The translations under genes were made by a program, and so were the position numbers. This document shows positions 1 through 12,147 of a DNA stretch of 64,000 bases, one piece after another. This stretch comes from Mesostigma viride (Eukaryota; Streptophyta; Mesostigmatophyceae; Mesostigmatales; Mesostigmataceae). Each line of letters begins with the position of its first letter. The first letter of the stretch is position 1. The notes below the pieces were generated by a model that saw only the letters and a list, made by a program, of their open reading frames with translations, was not told the origin of the DNA and made no database searches. The stretch spans positions 21,001 to 85,000 of the forward strand of contig RPFO01001464.1 of NCBI GenBank assembly GCA_009746045.1, in the 5' to 3' direction.

Positions 1-1202
1 TAAAAGGGCCTTCCTCAGGGGGGACCCAGAAAAGGCTGAATCTGTGTGGAAAGGGAAGGTGTACGTGGTAGACACCCCAGCTGTGTGGAAACCTTACATT
101 GATGAGCCCCACCTTATCATCAACATTGGGGTGGAAGGGCTTGTCAGTGCCCCAAAAATTTTCAGAGACTCAGCAGAGGAAGTATTCAAAAAGCTCAAGG
201 CCACGTATGATGACCTGGACCCATGCTTTTTTGTTGTACCCACCCCCTCTGGACTGCTGTTCTTTGTGTGGCATGGAGATGACCAACTCATTTGTGGGCC
301 TAGAGCTGAGGTGGAAACCTTTATTCAGCAGGTCCAGGAATCATATGAGATTGGCAAACAGGTGGAATTGAGCACAACCCCCATCCAGTTCTGTGGCATC
401 ATGTTGCAGCTGCATAGGCAGCCAGATCAGTGGGTCTGCTCTCTCTCCCCTCCTGCAGAATATATCCAAGATTGTCTAGATCTGCTGCAGGACAACTACC
501 TCCCCTTACATATGTGTGCCACTGTTCAGGGCAAACTGGGGTGGTGGTCAGCCATCTGTGGGGCTCCCTTAGCTGTCATCAGCAGGGTCACCCATGATGT
601 TCTAGTCAAGATAAATGCAGTCACATCAGGAAGTTGGTCAATGACTGTCCCCCCCTCATCCTCCATGGCCTGAATCTGATGGAAGACATCCACATCCAAT
701 GTGTCATGGACAGCTCCATGGAGAGCAGAACAATCAATCAGATGGGGGCACGGGAATCAGGGCTGTTTTTTCTCACCAACAGGTCAGATTACATGTCCCT
801 CACTTCCTGGTACAGCAGGCTACACCGCAGAAAACCTGGCAGCAGCAACTCAGCTGAATGTCGTGCTGTGGTGTCTGCTGCATTGCATGCTCGTTCCCTG
901 CAGCACATGCTCACCTGGCTACAAACCCAGGCAGGCAGCACATGCAATGTCATCTCACATCTCTATACTGACAGCCAATCTGTGATCAGTTTTCTAACCA
1001 AGAAATCTGTTCTGCTGCTGTCCACACTGACTTGGATTGGGTGATCCTCAAACAGGAGGCCACCTATTTTTCCAGCTGGACTCATGTGGATGATGAGGAC
1101 AACCCAGCAGACGCTCTCACGAAGCTGCGGGATGCTGCTGGCCAACAGTACCAGCTCCTCTTTCAGAACATGAACCCCTATGATATCAGAGTCAGTGTTT
1201 GA
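1..1202 (+). pseudogene. Ty1/copia-type pol remnant: RT end plus RNase H, frameshifted
   Basis: The left window edge cuts into a copia-like polyprotein. Frame 2 (44-673) holds the second half of a reverse transcriptase. A degenerate YGLKQAP-like motif appears as GLVSAPKIF, and the catalytic YVDD box is altered to WHGDD. Frame 1 (about 605-1000) continues with RNase H, including NSAECRAV and LYTDSQSVISFL. Frame 3 (about 1000-1202) gives the usual copia end, DNPADALTKL, before a TGA stop. Two frame changes, near 605-640 and near 1000, show the copy is dead. Integrase and gag would lie to the left, outside the window. The order RT then RNase H at the 3' end, with an ADALTK motif, is typical of Ty1/copia. 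The altered catalytic box could be decay or a lineage feature. Confidence 0.85.
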
Positions 1203-1526
1203 ATAAATGACTGGCCATAGCACAGTACACAACCACCACACCCCCTTACCACAGCGATAGCTGCTGGGCGCCATAAAATTCAACACATTCGTTGTGGGGT
1301 GTGAGTGCTGGCTAGGTCAGATTTGTATCCATTTGCAGCTTGAGGACACAAGCTTTGTATCCATTTACTTAATGTGTGCTTCAGTAACTGGCCAAACCAG
1401 CCAGCTGTGTACACCTTATTTAATGTGCAATATAACACCTGGCCAGAACAGCCAGCTGTAACCAACCTGGCTCAACCAGCCATGTCTCTTTTGTACCCCT
1501 AATCAACTTAAAAACAATAACAATAA

Positions 1527-2075
1527 TGTTGGGGGTGCAGACCTGCATTAAGAAATAAATAATAAAACAATACTGGAGTTAGTCTCCATGCTTTGCTGTA
1601 GACTAAGTCTCAAAGGCATTGTGAATACAACGTATGAATAAGCCTTGTAAACCTACGTTGGTATGTGAATATAAATACCACGTGGGCTATGCAGATAGGA
1701 ATGCTAGTCGAGTCGCATACGTTTCCCTAGATAGGTACTTTGGGTACTGAGGTACGTGACAGATGTCAGTACCCAGTATACGTAGTGTCCTGTCATTGGA
1801 CGGTACTAGAGTATCCTAGATAGGGACCGTACTGCAGCGTGCATTGATCTGTGATCGCACGATGCAGTGACTAGACAGCTACCTGTCATCGTGCGGCCTC
1901 GGGCCAACGGTCTGCACCCAACGGTCACTGGCGGCGCAGCCAGCGAGAGGAACGTTGATAAAGGGTAAACCTATTTTCTAATGAACCAAGCAATTCATTG
2001 CTCACAGCCTACAGTGTTCTCAAGCAATATATCCCACCGCATTCTAACTCGCGCCACGTCCCCTTAATAATAATC
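1527..2075 (+). repeat. Possible 3' LTR of the copia remnant
   Basis: A candidate LTR starts at 1527 with TGTTGGGGGTG, about 325 bases after the pol stop and just after an A-rich stretch that could be a polypurine tract. The next ~500 bases are non-coding, with promoter-like AT-rich sequence. I cannot see the matching CAACA end, and the 5' LTR is outside the window, so the right boundary is a guess. Confidence 0.25.
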
Positions 2076-5000
2076 CTCACACACACCCACAGCTTCCAAA
2101 CAGGTTACACAATGCTCTAACAAGGGGGGTAGGGCATGTTCCTTGTTAGCCTGCAATGTACCTGGTTGTCCATGCGAATACGCTGGAAGCGCAGTCCCTT
2201 GAACGACCGGTGCTGGAATAGATCCATGGAAGCGTCCTCGCGGGCACTATCACGCGAACCGGGTCACGGGGACCGAGCACCAAAATACGTCAATTCAAGG
2301 ACATGAGATATTCCTGCAGCTTGCCGGAGCTGACAGTATATATCCCATATAGGGTGTGAGGCAATGGCCAAGACGCCAAATAATGCGTGAAATCGCAACC
2401 CACAAAGCGTTTCCGTATAAAGCACGCAATATAAGGAGATTCGTTTCCGGACGAATCCCTTAGGTCAACCGGACAAGGCCAGGTTGGGGCGTGCAGGAAC
2501 CGCAATATGGGTAACGGGTATGGAAAGTTAGGATTGTGGGGATCCGACCCCCACAATGAATTGCTGCAAGCGGAATTAGTAAGGGTTCCGGCCCTTATAT
2601 AATTCCGTTGCTGATCCGGATCGATATCAGATTACAGAAAAACGGCGGGACGGGACAGTAGAGGCCACTAGGAAAGTTTCCTCCGAGTCCAGTTTAACAC
2701 GTACGGCTATTTAAAATAGCGCCTTAATGATTGAGAACGAATGCGAAAGACCTTTGACTTCCTATGCGTCACAGCGCACGATGGTGGCTTAAGAATACTT
2801 GTCACACAATATTACGAATAAGCTCAAATTAAACCCGGAAAACCGGTTTCGTATATTACAATGTTACCACACAGATTAAAACACTCAATGCGGGAAGACT
2901 TACACCCAGTAGGCGAGGGATTCACACTCGAGCCCACAGGAGGATTACACTCCAGGATTAAGCGATGGTAAATAATCTGTAGAGCAACGTGGTAAATTCC
3001 GGACTGCTGGCATGGCTCCGGGCTCGTGCAGGAGGGGTGACATCTCCAGGCAAAATTTCCTGGATACTAGGGGCCCGTCCAAGGGCCTGACTGCTGCGGT
3101 AAGCGCCGGCCCCTGAATTGAAATAGGGGCTGGCGAGTAAAACGAGGGTCGGCGGCGGTGGCCCCGTATTACTGGCCCCCAATAGCGCAGCGCTACGTGG
3201 CCGAGCTGCGGCACCACGTGGCAAGATGCGGCACCACGTGGCAAGATGAGGCGCCACGTGGCTTGATGCCGGCATAGTTAACGCCAAGCGCATTGGCGTG
3301 TTCCTGATTCGGCATATCTCTGCGATTCCAGCGGCACCGGAACGAGTTCATTCCGACAAGTATCAAGAAAGTTATGGCGTTCCGACTTCCCGGTCGCGCG
3401 CGAGCGCGAGCCGGCTGTTCTTCTAAGTCGGACGTGAATATTTGCCGACGACATATGGGGTCGACAGTAATTCCTGGGCTGACAGGAATTAGGTGCTGAA
3501 CCTACGACGGTATTGGATTAATACGTCGTACGCAGGAAATAGGAACCTTAACCTGTGGTCTGTTGGTACCGCAGGCTTAGTCCTGGACTTCTAGGTGCAG
3601 ATGCAATAATCACTGTGGACTGTACTCTGTGGTCACTGTGCCTGTATGGCAGAACTACTGTATAGGATCTGGGCGCTGTACAGGTTGTGAATACTGTACC
3701 GGGAGTGTTAATACTGAGCAGGCCTCTTAGGCTGCTCAGGACTAGCAAAGCACAGTGCACAAGTATATAAAGAATAGGCCAGTGCCAATTGGGCATCTCT
3801 TGCGAGCCCGCCTCACGTGTGTTGCCTTGACTTGGCAAACTCGTGTACAAGCCTCAAGTGTGTGAGCGCTGTAACATTATCCGATTTTAACAAAGCTCCG
3901 TTCCAACCACATTCACACATTGCTGCATTGCAACCATATCCTTATACATTGCGTTTAAAAACGTTAACTGGCATGCCTCTCCGGCGACAGGCAATTACTG
4001 GGCAAGACATATCACAGTACCCTAGTAAGGTTACCATCCGAGCTACTTACGTCGCCAAACTATCTCTGTTGGATATGACCGGCGTGGGATTCCAACTAAA
4101 CTGAACTGAACTGAACTGGGCAAGACATCTGCAGACTGCATGACAGTATAGCGCGGCGCGGCGTGAGGACGGATGCCGACACAGTTTTTTTGTGTAGGCA
4201 TCCGTAGGCCCGTACATAGCTGGCATCCGGGGCATGGCAAGATGGGACGCCACGTGGCATGATACGGCATGCCGCGCCTGCTGTACAATATGGGGGCCCG
4301 AAATCTAGGGCTGGCGGCTGCATAAAAATTCGGCCCCTGGATCCTCCCCTATAGGGGCCGAAAAGATGGGGGCTAGCTAGAATTGGTGCCAGTAGCTGCA
4401 CGGGCCCCTAGTATGGAAATAGGGGCCAGACATTCTGGACCGGCGGCTGCAGGATCCGGCCCCTATTTAGCTTGGCTCAATGTCACCCCTCCTGCTCGTG
4501 CCTTGCCTATTTTGTCCCTTCGTCCCCGTTGGCGGCTGCGCCTGGCGCTGCCAACCAGGCATGACGTGAGGTCCGCGGGGACGGGCTTCTCGAACCGTCT
4601 AGAACACATTAAAGACCAGTACGGCTAGAGGCCTCTCCTGAAAAATATCCAAATGTCCGTAGGTACCATCATAGCGCATGTGCAGTGCCACTTGGCTGTC
4701 CCGTAACTCCCGTTCAGGCGCTAGGTCCGCCTACCGGGCGGCTTAGTGCCTGTGGCGTGGTGGAATGCTCCGAGTGGGAAGCTCCTATTCGGGCCAGGAT
4801 GAAGAAAACTCTTGTGCGGGGGCGAGTGCGGGGGTCCGGGCCAATACCGCACTAAAATCCGACGCGCCCAGACAAGCCGCGCCGGGCCGGCACACGAATT
4901 AGCGCGGGAAACAGGGCCGATGGCGTGCATGCTGCCCGGCATACGGGACTTACGCACAATGGCACTTCACTGTGACTACCTAGCACATTGAGGAATTATT

Positions 5001-6600
5001 TCTCTGAGAAAAGGAATTACCGGGTGCAGTGTTAGGGAACGCGAAGTCAAGCTAGCCCGCCCTTTATTAGTATGGCCACGGAAACGTAGTGCAGACTTGA
5101 GTGCCGGGTGTGTTCTAATATTTAGGCCTTTAGCTAGTGTTGCTATGGTCTCGTCCTAATACCGCTATTACTCCTTGCATGGGTCGCGCCGGTCTTACAA
5201 AAGGCATTTGGATGTTTGCCCAAGGTATAATTGGTCGTAAGGTCCGAAGGTAAATTGAGACGACGAACCTTTTACGTCCCTGGGATTCATACCTGTAAGC
5301 TTAAAGAGTATTGTCAAGCCTGGTCTTTACTAGTCACAATAAAAGCAGGCTAAGCTTTTTTCCCCTCCTGAAACCCGTTGGGCGTGGTCGAAGTAATGAC
5401 GGAAGACATTATGGATGTACGCTTACCTGAGAACGGGCGTTTTCTCGTCTGAAAGCGCTGGGTCATACCAGCCCCACTTTCGCCCTCCCCTCCTGATCGA
5501 CCATCCTGCCTTATGCCTCCCCCCCACCCCCACCCACCCACCCACACAACCCGCGCCGACCCTGCTTCCATCTCTCGTCTTCTATGCTTACCATGCCTTG
5601 CCTGCTCATACCTCGCTGTAAATTTCCAAGAAAGCATCTTATGAAATTGTCGGGAAAGGCAACAGAACGCTGCAACAATGCGTGCCTTTCCTATATGGCT
5701 TTCTGCATATCAACCTGGTTGTATATCTCGTGAGTGAAAGTGAAGGATTTCATATATAGCATAATGTGTCGCATGTGATAATGGTAGTGATGTGTCATTT
5801 GTTGTAATGCTTTGTGCGTACGTGTGTTAGGGTAATACTTTTAGTGGATTGAAATAGTGTACATTGCTACTACATCTCGCGATTGGCTTTTGGGACATGC
5901 GGCCCGTGATGCTAGGATGGCAGTATATACAAAAATGTAGACCATTATACAACGAGATGAACACCATTTATGTGCCTTCTATAGTATGTGCATGCAACTT
6001 TGTTGCCACATGTCACGCCTAGAAATGGTGGTCCGTGGTCCATGGTGAGGTAATTGCTAGGCTGAGCCTTTAATTCAGGCCTAATTGGTTACAAGTTCGA
6101 CATGCCGGCCGTAGCCATGTGCAGGATTGACCCGGCCGAGTTGTGTGTGTCAATGACCCCCACGCCTGTTTGGGACCGGTCAGGTAGCTTCGCTTGATAT
6201 TGCTAGCCATTTCGGGGCAATTGTTATACCGTAGTTGTTGTTAAAGAATTGGTGCATTCAGGGTGGGCTCACACTCATGGTCGCACTCATGGTCGCTAAA
6301 TGATCGCTATGGGTTTACATTGTGCTCAGACTATTCTACACTCATCTAAGACTATTGTACACCTGTCATCTCACCCTCAAGTGTATTTGTTGCACATGCT
6401 TCATGTGTGGCCATCATGTAGGCCCCTTTATTCCCAAGTCCCACTGAGGACTTATGCCCGCGTGACGCAATCTAAGTGAAATAAATAATTGAAAACCAAT
6501 TAGTACCCTTTGTAAAGCCTGTTAATGAATGTGCGGTGATCGCCCCCAACCATAGCAGCCATGGGATGAAACTAGGTGAATTTAGTGAATGCGTCACTCG
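2076..6600. other. Gene-poor stretch, no supported gene
   Basis: Only short open frames without recognisable domains are present. Small repeats are visible. Near 3207-3263, units of GCACCACGTGGCAAGATG occur in tandem (each with a CACGTG core), and a related piece lies near 4228-4275. Short blocks of an AGGGGCC-type sequence recur at 3060-3130 and 4300-4480. A CTGAACTGAACTGAACTG run lies near 4100. Nothing here supports a protein or RNA gene. Confidence 0.6.
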
Positions 6601-6629
6601 AGCATAAATAATTAAATTAAATTAAATTA

Positions 6630-7345
6630 AATTATAACATTTTGTTGTCTCCTTGATAACATGACTCCGTTGGGATATCATGTAGCACATATTCCTTGCT
6701 GGATGGATGGAGGTGGGCAAAGCCGCGAAACCGAGCTAATCTAACTCTAAGCTAATCTAATCTAGAAAACCCTAGCTACTCTACTCAGCAAAGTGCCCCT
6801 TCCTCTTGGGGGGATGGGGGCTTGCCCACAGGGGCTGGCGTGTGAGCCTGGACAATCCTCTTCCACCTCTTCTTGTTCTGCATAAAAGTTCAAGCAAGAG
6901 CATACATAACATTTGGGTCTTGATAACTAAACAAAACAATAATTACATGTGCTGGCTAGTGACCTCATGAGCATGCTGTGCTAACATGCACACATGACAC
7001 CTAGCTGAATCAATTAATTAATCATCACGTGCATGGCTACGTGCAATTAAAAATGTTGCCCCTACTTGAATCTGTGTTGCCGACCCGTACCCCACAACCC
7101 ATACCCCACCACCCACTGATCACAGAGATTTATGCTCATGTGCATTCGTGATTGCCCCCCCCCCCAGGAGGACTTCAGGGGCGCTTTGCTGATCGAGTAG
7201 AGTAGCTCTAAGGATTTTATAGATTAGTTTAGAGATAGCTTAGTTAGGTTTCGCGGCTTCGCCTGGACCCCCATCCATCAAGCAAGGGAATACATGCTAC
7301 ACGATCTCCCAACGCGGAGTCATGTTATAATTTAATTTAATGCGT
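6630..7345. mobile_element. TIR element, ~0.7 kb, with ~170-bp inverted ends
   Basis: The left end (about 6630-6830) and the reverse complement of the right end (about 7150-7345) share a long imperfect match. It includes AACATGACTCCG, GTTGGGA(G/T)ATC, CTTGCTGGATGGATGG, AAGCCGCGAAACC, CTACTCTACTC and AGCAAAG(T/C)GCCCC. The outermost bases are AAATT repeats, so the exact ends and target duplication are blurred. There is no internal ORF, so it is non-autonomous. Partial copies of one end occur at about 42063-42120 and 52930-53110. Confidence 0.6.
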
Positions 7346-7350
7346 GATTG

Positions 7351-7414
7351 ATGCGGTTATGTCGATCATAACCGCATTTAATTAAACTTGATCATGTCGA
7401 TCAAGTTTAATTAA
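7351..7414. repeat. Two adjacent perfect hairpins
   Basis: The first palindrome has 11-bp arms (ATGCGGTTATG at 7351-7361, its complement at 7367-7377) around the loop TCGAT. The second follows immediately, with 16-bp arms (7378-7393 and 7399-7414) around the loop ATGTC. Both are perfect. They lie just outside the right end of the 6.6-7.3 kb element. Function is unknown. They could extrude as cruciforms or fold as RNA. Confidence 0.8.
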
Positions 7415-7604
7415 TTAATCAAAATAGGGCAGGTTGTGCTGTCCCAATAATTTTGTGAGTTATATCCACTCAAACTGTAGCCCCATCCCCTTTCCATACC
7501 CGTGACGCAGTCTAGGTGACATTCATTCATCCATTACGTGTAGTACGTGCATGGACATTCATTACTTCATACACTAATTAATTACTTGCTTACTTATTCA
7601 TTAA

Positions 7605-10600
7605 CCCCTAAATGGGCGGAAATGCTGCCGATAAATCGGCAGTAACTCACCTATTTTGTAAACCAGCCCCTGTACAACCTAGCAATATCCAATGGCTGTC
7701 CTTGGGGGGCAAGCATGTCCATGAGTTGCCCTAAGCCATGATATATCACAACCTCACATATATTCATCGTAGGCCATGTATAACTGCCGTCAAAGTCAGG
7801 GGGGTCAAGACGAGCGTTTTCATTTTTGGTAGAATGTGCATTTTGAATTATGTTGTAAGAGCTAGGCACCTACCACTTCAGGGATGATAAACAATTAGTT
7901 GCTGAACAGTTTGAGCCATTGGGGTCATCATTTGGGTGGGTATACCAGCAGTTACACCCAGTACAGCCCATAGGGGTACCGTTGGTAAAAAGCAACCAAG
8001 GGGGTAGGAGTGGGCATACTACCTACTAATACCTACTAATATGGCCCCCAACCATGCCAAACAATACATTTCCCTTCCACAATGATGGGGAAACATAACT
8101 GCATCATCACACTGCCCTTACATGGCAGCTATGTGCAGGTGCCACCTTGTCCATGCACGTAGGTAACGTGGTACGGATACCCTACGCAAGGCATGCATTC
8201 TAGGAGGCAGCCACCAACAAACTAGTGATTTTAAGCCTATTTCAGCCTGCCCTAGCAAGGATAAACTAGGCCTAAGCTGCTATAGCTTTCCAGGTGATGG
8301 CCAGCACACCTGGTGGCACATGCTGACAATGGGAAGCTTCTACTCACCGGTTACATGCTTGATGATGCCACAGAGACCAGCCAACTGCCTCACACTCATG
8401 CAATATGTGTGTGGGAAATGTATAACAAACATATATGGAGGTATTCAAACCCATACAGCCTCTAAAACTTATCACCATCACCCTGTGGCAGGTCAACTGA
8501 CTGAGGGAAGCATCTAAGAAGGGTGTTTTAGAAAGGGGCCAGGCCAGGGTCAAGAAAGAGCATGAATAATGCAAAAAGAATGTGCTACACAAGCTAGAAC
8601 GTATATATAAACGTCAAACATCGATAGGAAAACGATGCTTAAGCTTTACCAGGCATGGATGGCGTTACCTTGGCCCAGGCGGTGGCCGCAAAATGGCGCA
8701 TTTCGGCACACCAAAGTTGTGCAGCATGGTCGCTGGATTCGGCGATTTCTGGCCACCCTTGCACGTTTACGACTAATATGTATCATAAAAAGTACAAAGA
8801 AACCGATATATCCTCGTCACGGGTCCGTTATAATGGTCCCAGTCGAACTGGGACCATTTAAACGGACCGAGTTTGTGGCAGAACTGGGCGCCGCGCCACT
8901 TTGAATTTAACGGTCAACTCGACGGATCCTGAAAGCTGGCCACGTGGCCTATCCGCAGCACTTCTCAGACCGTCCATCGGACACTTGGCCAGGGTGCTAC
9001 GCGCTTGCAAGTCCAGGGGGGTACCATGGTCGAACGAAGACGACGTGCATAAAAATAATTTTGTCGTGCATGCAATATTCCGGCTATGGCGAAGCAAAAG
9101 ATGATTGGGGCAGGAGCACGGATGATCAGATTGCGCTGAAATTTTGTGGAAATATTATTTATGTCATAAACATGCTGCATACCTAGCTGCGGAACAGATA
9201 GAAATGCGAATGTAGGCTTCGGAGCAATTTTTCCTTGCGGCAGCTCGTTAGGGCGGCCAGGCGGTGAGCATGCCAGGGCTACGTCATTAATCGCAGCGAA
9301 AGTCCATTTGTTTGCGCACTGATGCAATATATAAATTGTTTTTAGCATTTGTGGTTAGTGGCGTGTTGAAAAAAGCCGCGGTGGATACATCTACAATGTG
9401 GGGGTGCTGGCTCCCGCAAGCAAGGTAACGTCCGGTCTCCAGCTGGTACGTATTTGAGCGCTGGCGTCTTGTAAGAACCCAGTATATATAGTTTAACGTT
9501 TGGCACTTGTTCGTAGGCTTGTACTAGAAGGTTTGTAATCGTTTTTTTGTGGTTTGCTGCTTCTTTGCACAGGCTTGTCAATTGGTTGGTGTACGCCAAT
9601 GTCGGGCAGATTTTAGCCCATATTCACTTCCGTTCAGCCAATATTAGCCTCATGGTGGTGAGAACACGGTCGGGGTCGTTCATGGATAAGATATATGTAA
9701 TACCAAGGTGATTATCCCTCGCTCATGCAGGTCGAAAGTAGTGTTTCCATGGCAAGCTTTCTGCACCACTTCATGTCTTGCTAGCTTCTTGTTGTGTGCT
9801 CCTTGCAAGCTAGAAACATGACCCTGCTGGCATGGCAGCATGTCCAGCTTAAACCATTTGTTTTTCTCATCATTGACAACACTTTAGGGGTGCTTTTTTA
9901 TACCTTTGCTGCACTAGTAATCTCCACCTTGCTATGCCTCCTCCTTGCGACCGTCCGTGTGCGTATGGTTGATTGCACAAGCTTTATACCCAATGCATAG
10001 AATGGCAGTAGCTCTGTATGCTGGGGCTGTGCATTTGGATGCATTTGTGGTTGTTTATGATGATGTTGGCCAGGTTGCCACAAAGAAACTATACGGTAGT
10101 GCTAGCGAAACACACCCTAAAAACTGGGGCCGTTATAACGGACTGAGTTATTTTGGGCATTTTGCTAGCTGTGGTAGGCAGCTCTCTGCCATTTCATGAT
10201 GTGAGTGCATCTATGCCATGCCTGTGAGTATAGCAAACTACCTTTGAAGGGCCAAGCCCAACTGATTTGTATAAATGGTTTATATTGCATGGTATAGGTC
10301 TCATACCCTTTTTTTTTGGTACCCCCTTGGGGGGCATGCTATTTATAGCACCCTTGGAGCATGGAAATGTGACCAACAACATGACCCCATCAAAACTTGA
10401 TATAAAAGCATGCTTGGATACAAGGGTGGGCCAGAAAATGTTATTGGGCTTGATACTAGCGTGTTTGCAAAGATAGGTCAACTCAGTCCGTTCTCGTGGT
10501 CCCAGTCAAGACGGTTTAAGGGTTAAAATACGCCGGAAAGGTATTGCTGTCAACGTTTCTATCGTCCGGCCTGATCGCAGTTTTTTCCAGCAAGAACGCT

Positions 10601-11011
10601 GCCGACACCTATCAAATGGCATTCCCGCGAACCAAAAATTGGCCTGTATGATCTTTAGGACGTATAAAATCAATATCCTAAGTTTGGCCAGAAAATTCGA
10701 ACGCAAACGTAAATGCCATGCGTGGGCGCAAGCCGCCATGGCCAGGTCGTCGTTTTCCGGAATGCACGTTGTACGTGATAAAGTACCCTGACCCCTTGTA
10801 CTTTGACGGTCTGGAACACCTGTTAAACTTGGTCAAAATATAGCAAACCCTAGTATCATGTTCTGGAGAAACTTATAAACTTTCATTCTTCTCAGCTAAA
10901 CGTTTCCTAATTCCCAATAGTATTCTCGCAAACTGGTCCCCCGAGTAGGTGCCGACAAATCGGCTGTAAGTCACTTTTTGGCGGAAAATCGGCAGCAAGA
11001 CCATTTAGGGG
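7605..11011. mobile_element. PiggyBac-like element with TTAA target duplication, apparently non-autonomous
   Basis: The left flank is TTAA (7601-7604), followed by CCCCTAAATGGGCGG. On the right, CCATTTAGGGG ends at 11011 and is followed by TTAA (11012-11015). The inverted ends also share GCTGCCGAT and a second CCGAT-type block, so the similarity runs about 40 bp. A TTAA duplication with TIRs starting CCC is the known hallmark of piggyBac elements. I see no piggyBac transposase: the internal ORFs are short and lack a DDE domain. The interior also holds hairpins (8822-8868), a CCGTTATAACGG palindrome near 10130, and a 12-bp inverted pair ACGGACTGAGTT (about 10138 and 10482) that may mark a nested insertion. 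Chance TTAA in AT-rich flanks is the main alternative. Confidence 0.5.
8822..8868. repeat. Long hairpin inside the piggyBac-like element
   Basis: Inner arms AATGGTCCCAGT (8832-8843) and its complement (8847-8858) flank the loop CGA. Outer arms GGTCCGTT (8822-8829) and AACGGACC (8861-8868) extend the stem. Related sequence (AACTCAGTCCGT and GGTCCCAGTC) occurs near 10482-10510. Confidence 0.7.
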
Positions 11012-11015
11012 TTAA

Positions 11016-11659
11016 TTAATATACTCACGTTAATCAAATAATCAATTAGTCATACCTCATGCTTCATTATCCACTCAGTTTCTAGTGACAGGGTTGCAGG
11101 TACCACGGCCCGAATCACTATGCTTACCAAATTTGGTAACATGGGGAGCCCACACCGACTGTACGGTAGAGCGGTAAGGCCAAATATGGAGGGATAAGAA
11201 CATGGAGAGCTGCATAACCTATATCATTAGCTAGCACATGGAACACTACTACATACAATACACATGACATGAAGCCACCATAGCTAACAAGCCTGGGCAA
11301 CGTGATCGACATAAAGGCAGGTGTTTGGTCAGTTAGCTCTTCAGTTTATAGCTCCAAGCTCCACCAACTGCTGGACTCTCACGGATTTGTAGCAGTGTCG
11401 GCCCGCATGCCTAGTCAACGCCGGCATGAATAATCAGGACTGGAACCTCGGATGATGGCCAATGCTGAGATGTCCGCTGTCTGTGTCCACACAATCAGAC
11501 ATGCAAGGAGGCCAAAAATCAACCTAGAAATGACCAACATGCGTGTGCACACACACATGCACGCATACAAAGGAATGTCAAGCTATGGGCGAAACATGCT
11601 TCTTTCTTTTTGCCTATTCTGTTAACTTGCATGCAAATGTACACGCAAAAAGAAAACTT
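11016..11659. other. No gene seen
   Basis: Only short unrelated open frames. A short stretch of CA-rich sequence (ACACACACATGCACGC, near 11550) precedes the GGGA tract. Confidence 0.5.
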
Positions 11660-12147
11660 GGGAGGGAGGGAGGGAGGGAGGGAGGGAGGGAGGGAGGGAG
11701 GGAGGGAGGGAGGGAGGGAGGGAGGGAGGGAGGGAGGGAGGGAGGGAGGGAGGGAGGGAGGGAGGGAGGGAGGGAGGGAGGGAGGGAGGGAGGGAGGGAG
11801 GGAGGGAGGGAGGGAGGGAGGGAGGGAGGGAGGGAGGGAGGGAGGGAGGGAGGGAGGGAGGGAGGGAGGGAGGGAGGGAGGGAGGGAGGGAGGGAGGGAG
11901 GGAGGGAGGGAGGGAGGGAGGGAGGGAGGGAGGGAGGGAGGGAGGGAGGGAGGAGGAGGGAGGGAGGAGGGAGGGAGGGAGGAGGGAGGGAGGGAGGGAG
12001 GGAGGGAGGGAGGGAGGGAGGAGGGAGGGAGGGAGGGAGGGAGGGAGGGAGGGAGGGAGGGAGGGAGGGAGGGAGGGAGGGAGGGAGGGAGGGAGGGAGG
12101 GAGGGAGGGAGGGAGGGAGGGAGGGAGGGAGGGAGGGAGGGAGGGAG
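11660..12147. repeat. (GGGA)n microsatellite, ~490 bp
   Basis: An almost pure GGGA tetranucleotide tract, interrupted a few times by GGA near 11950-12020. The long GREGGREG open frames across it are artefacts of having no stop codon in the repeat. It is strongly purine-strand biased, so it could form G-quadruplex or triplex DNA. Confidence 0.95.
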
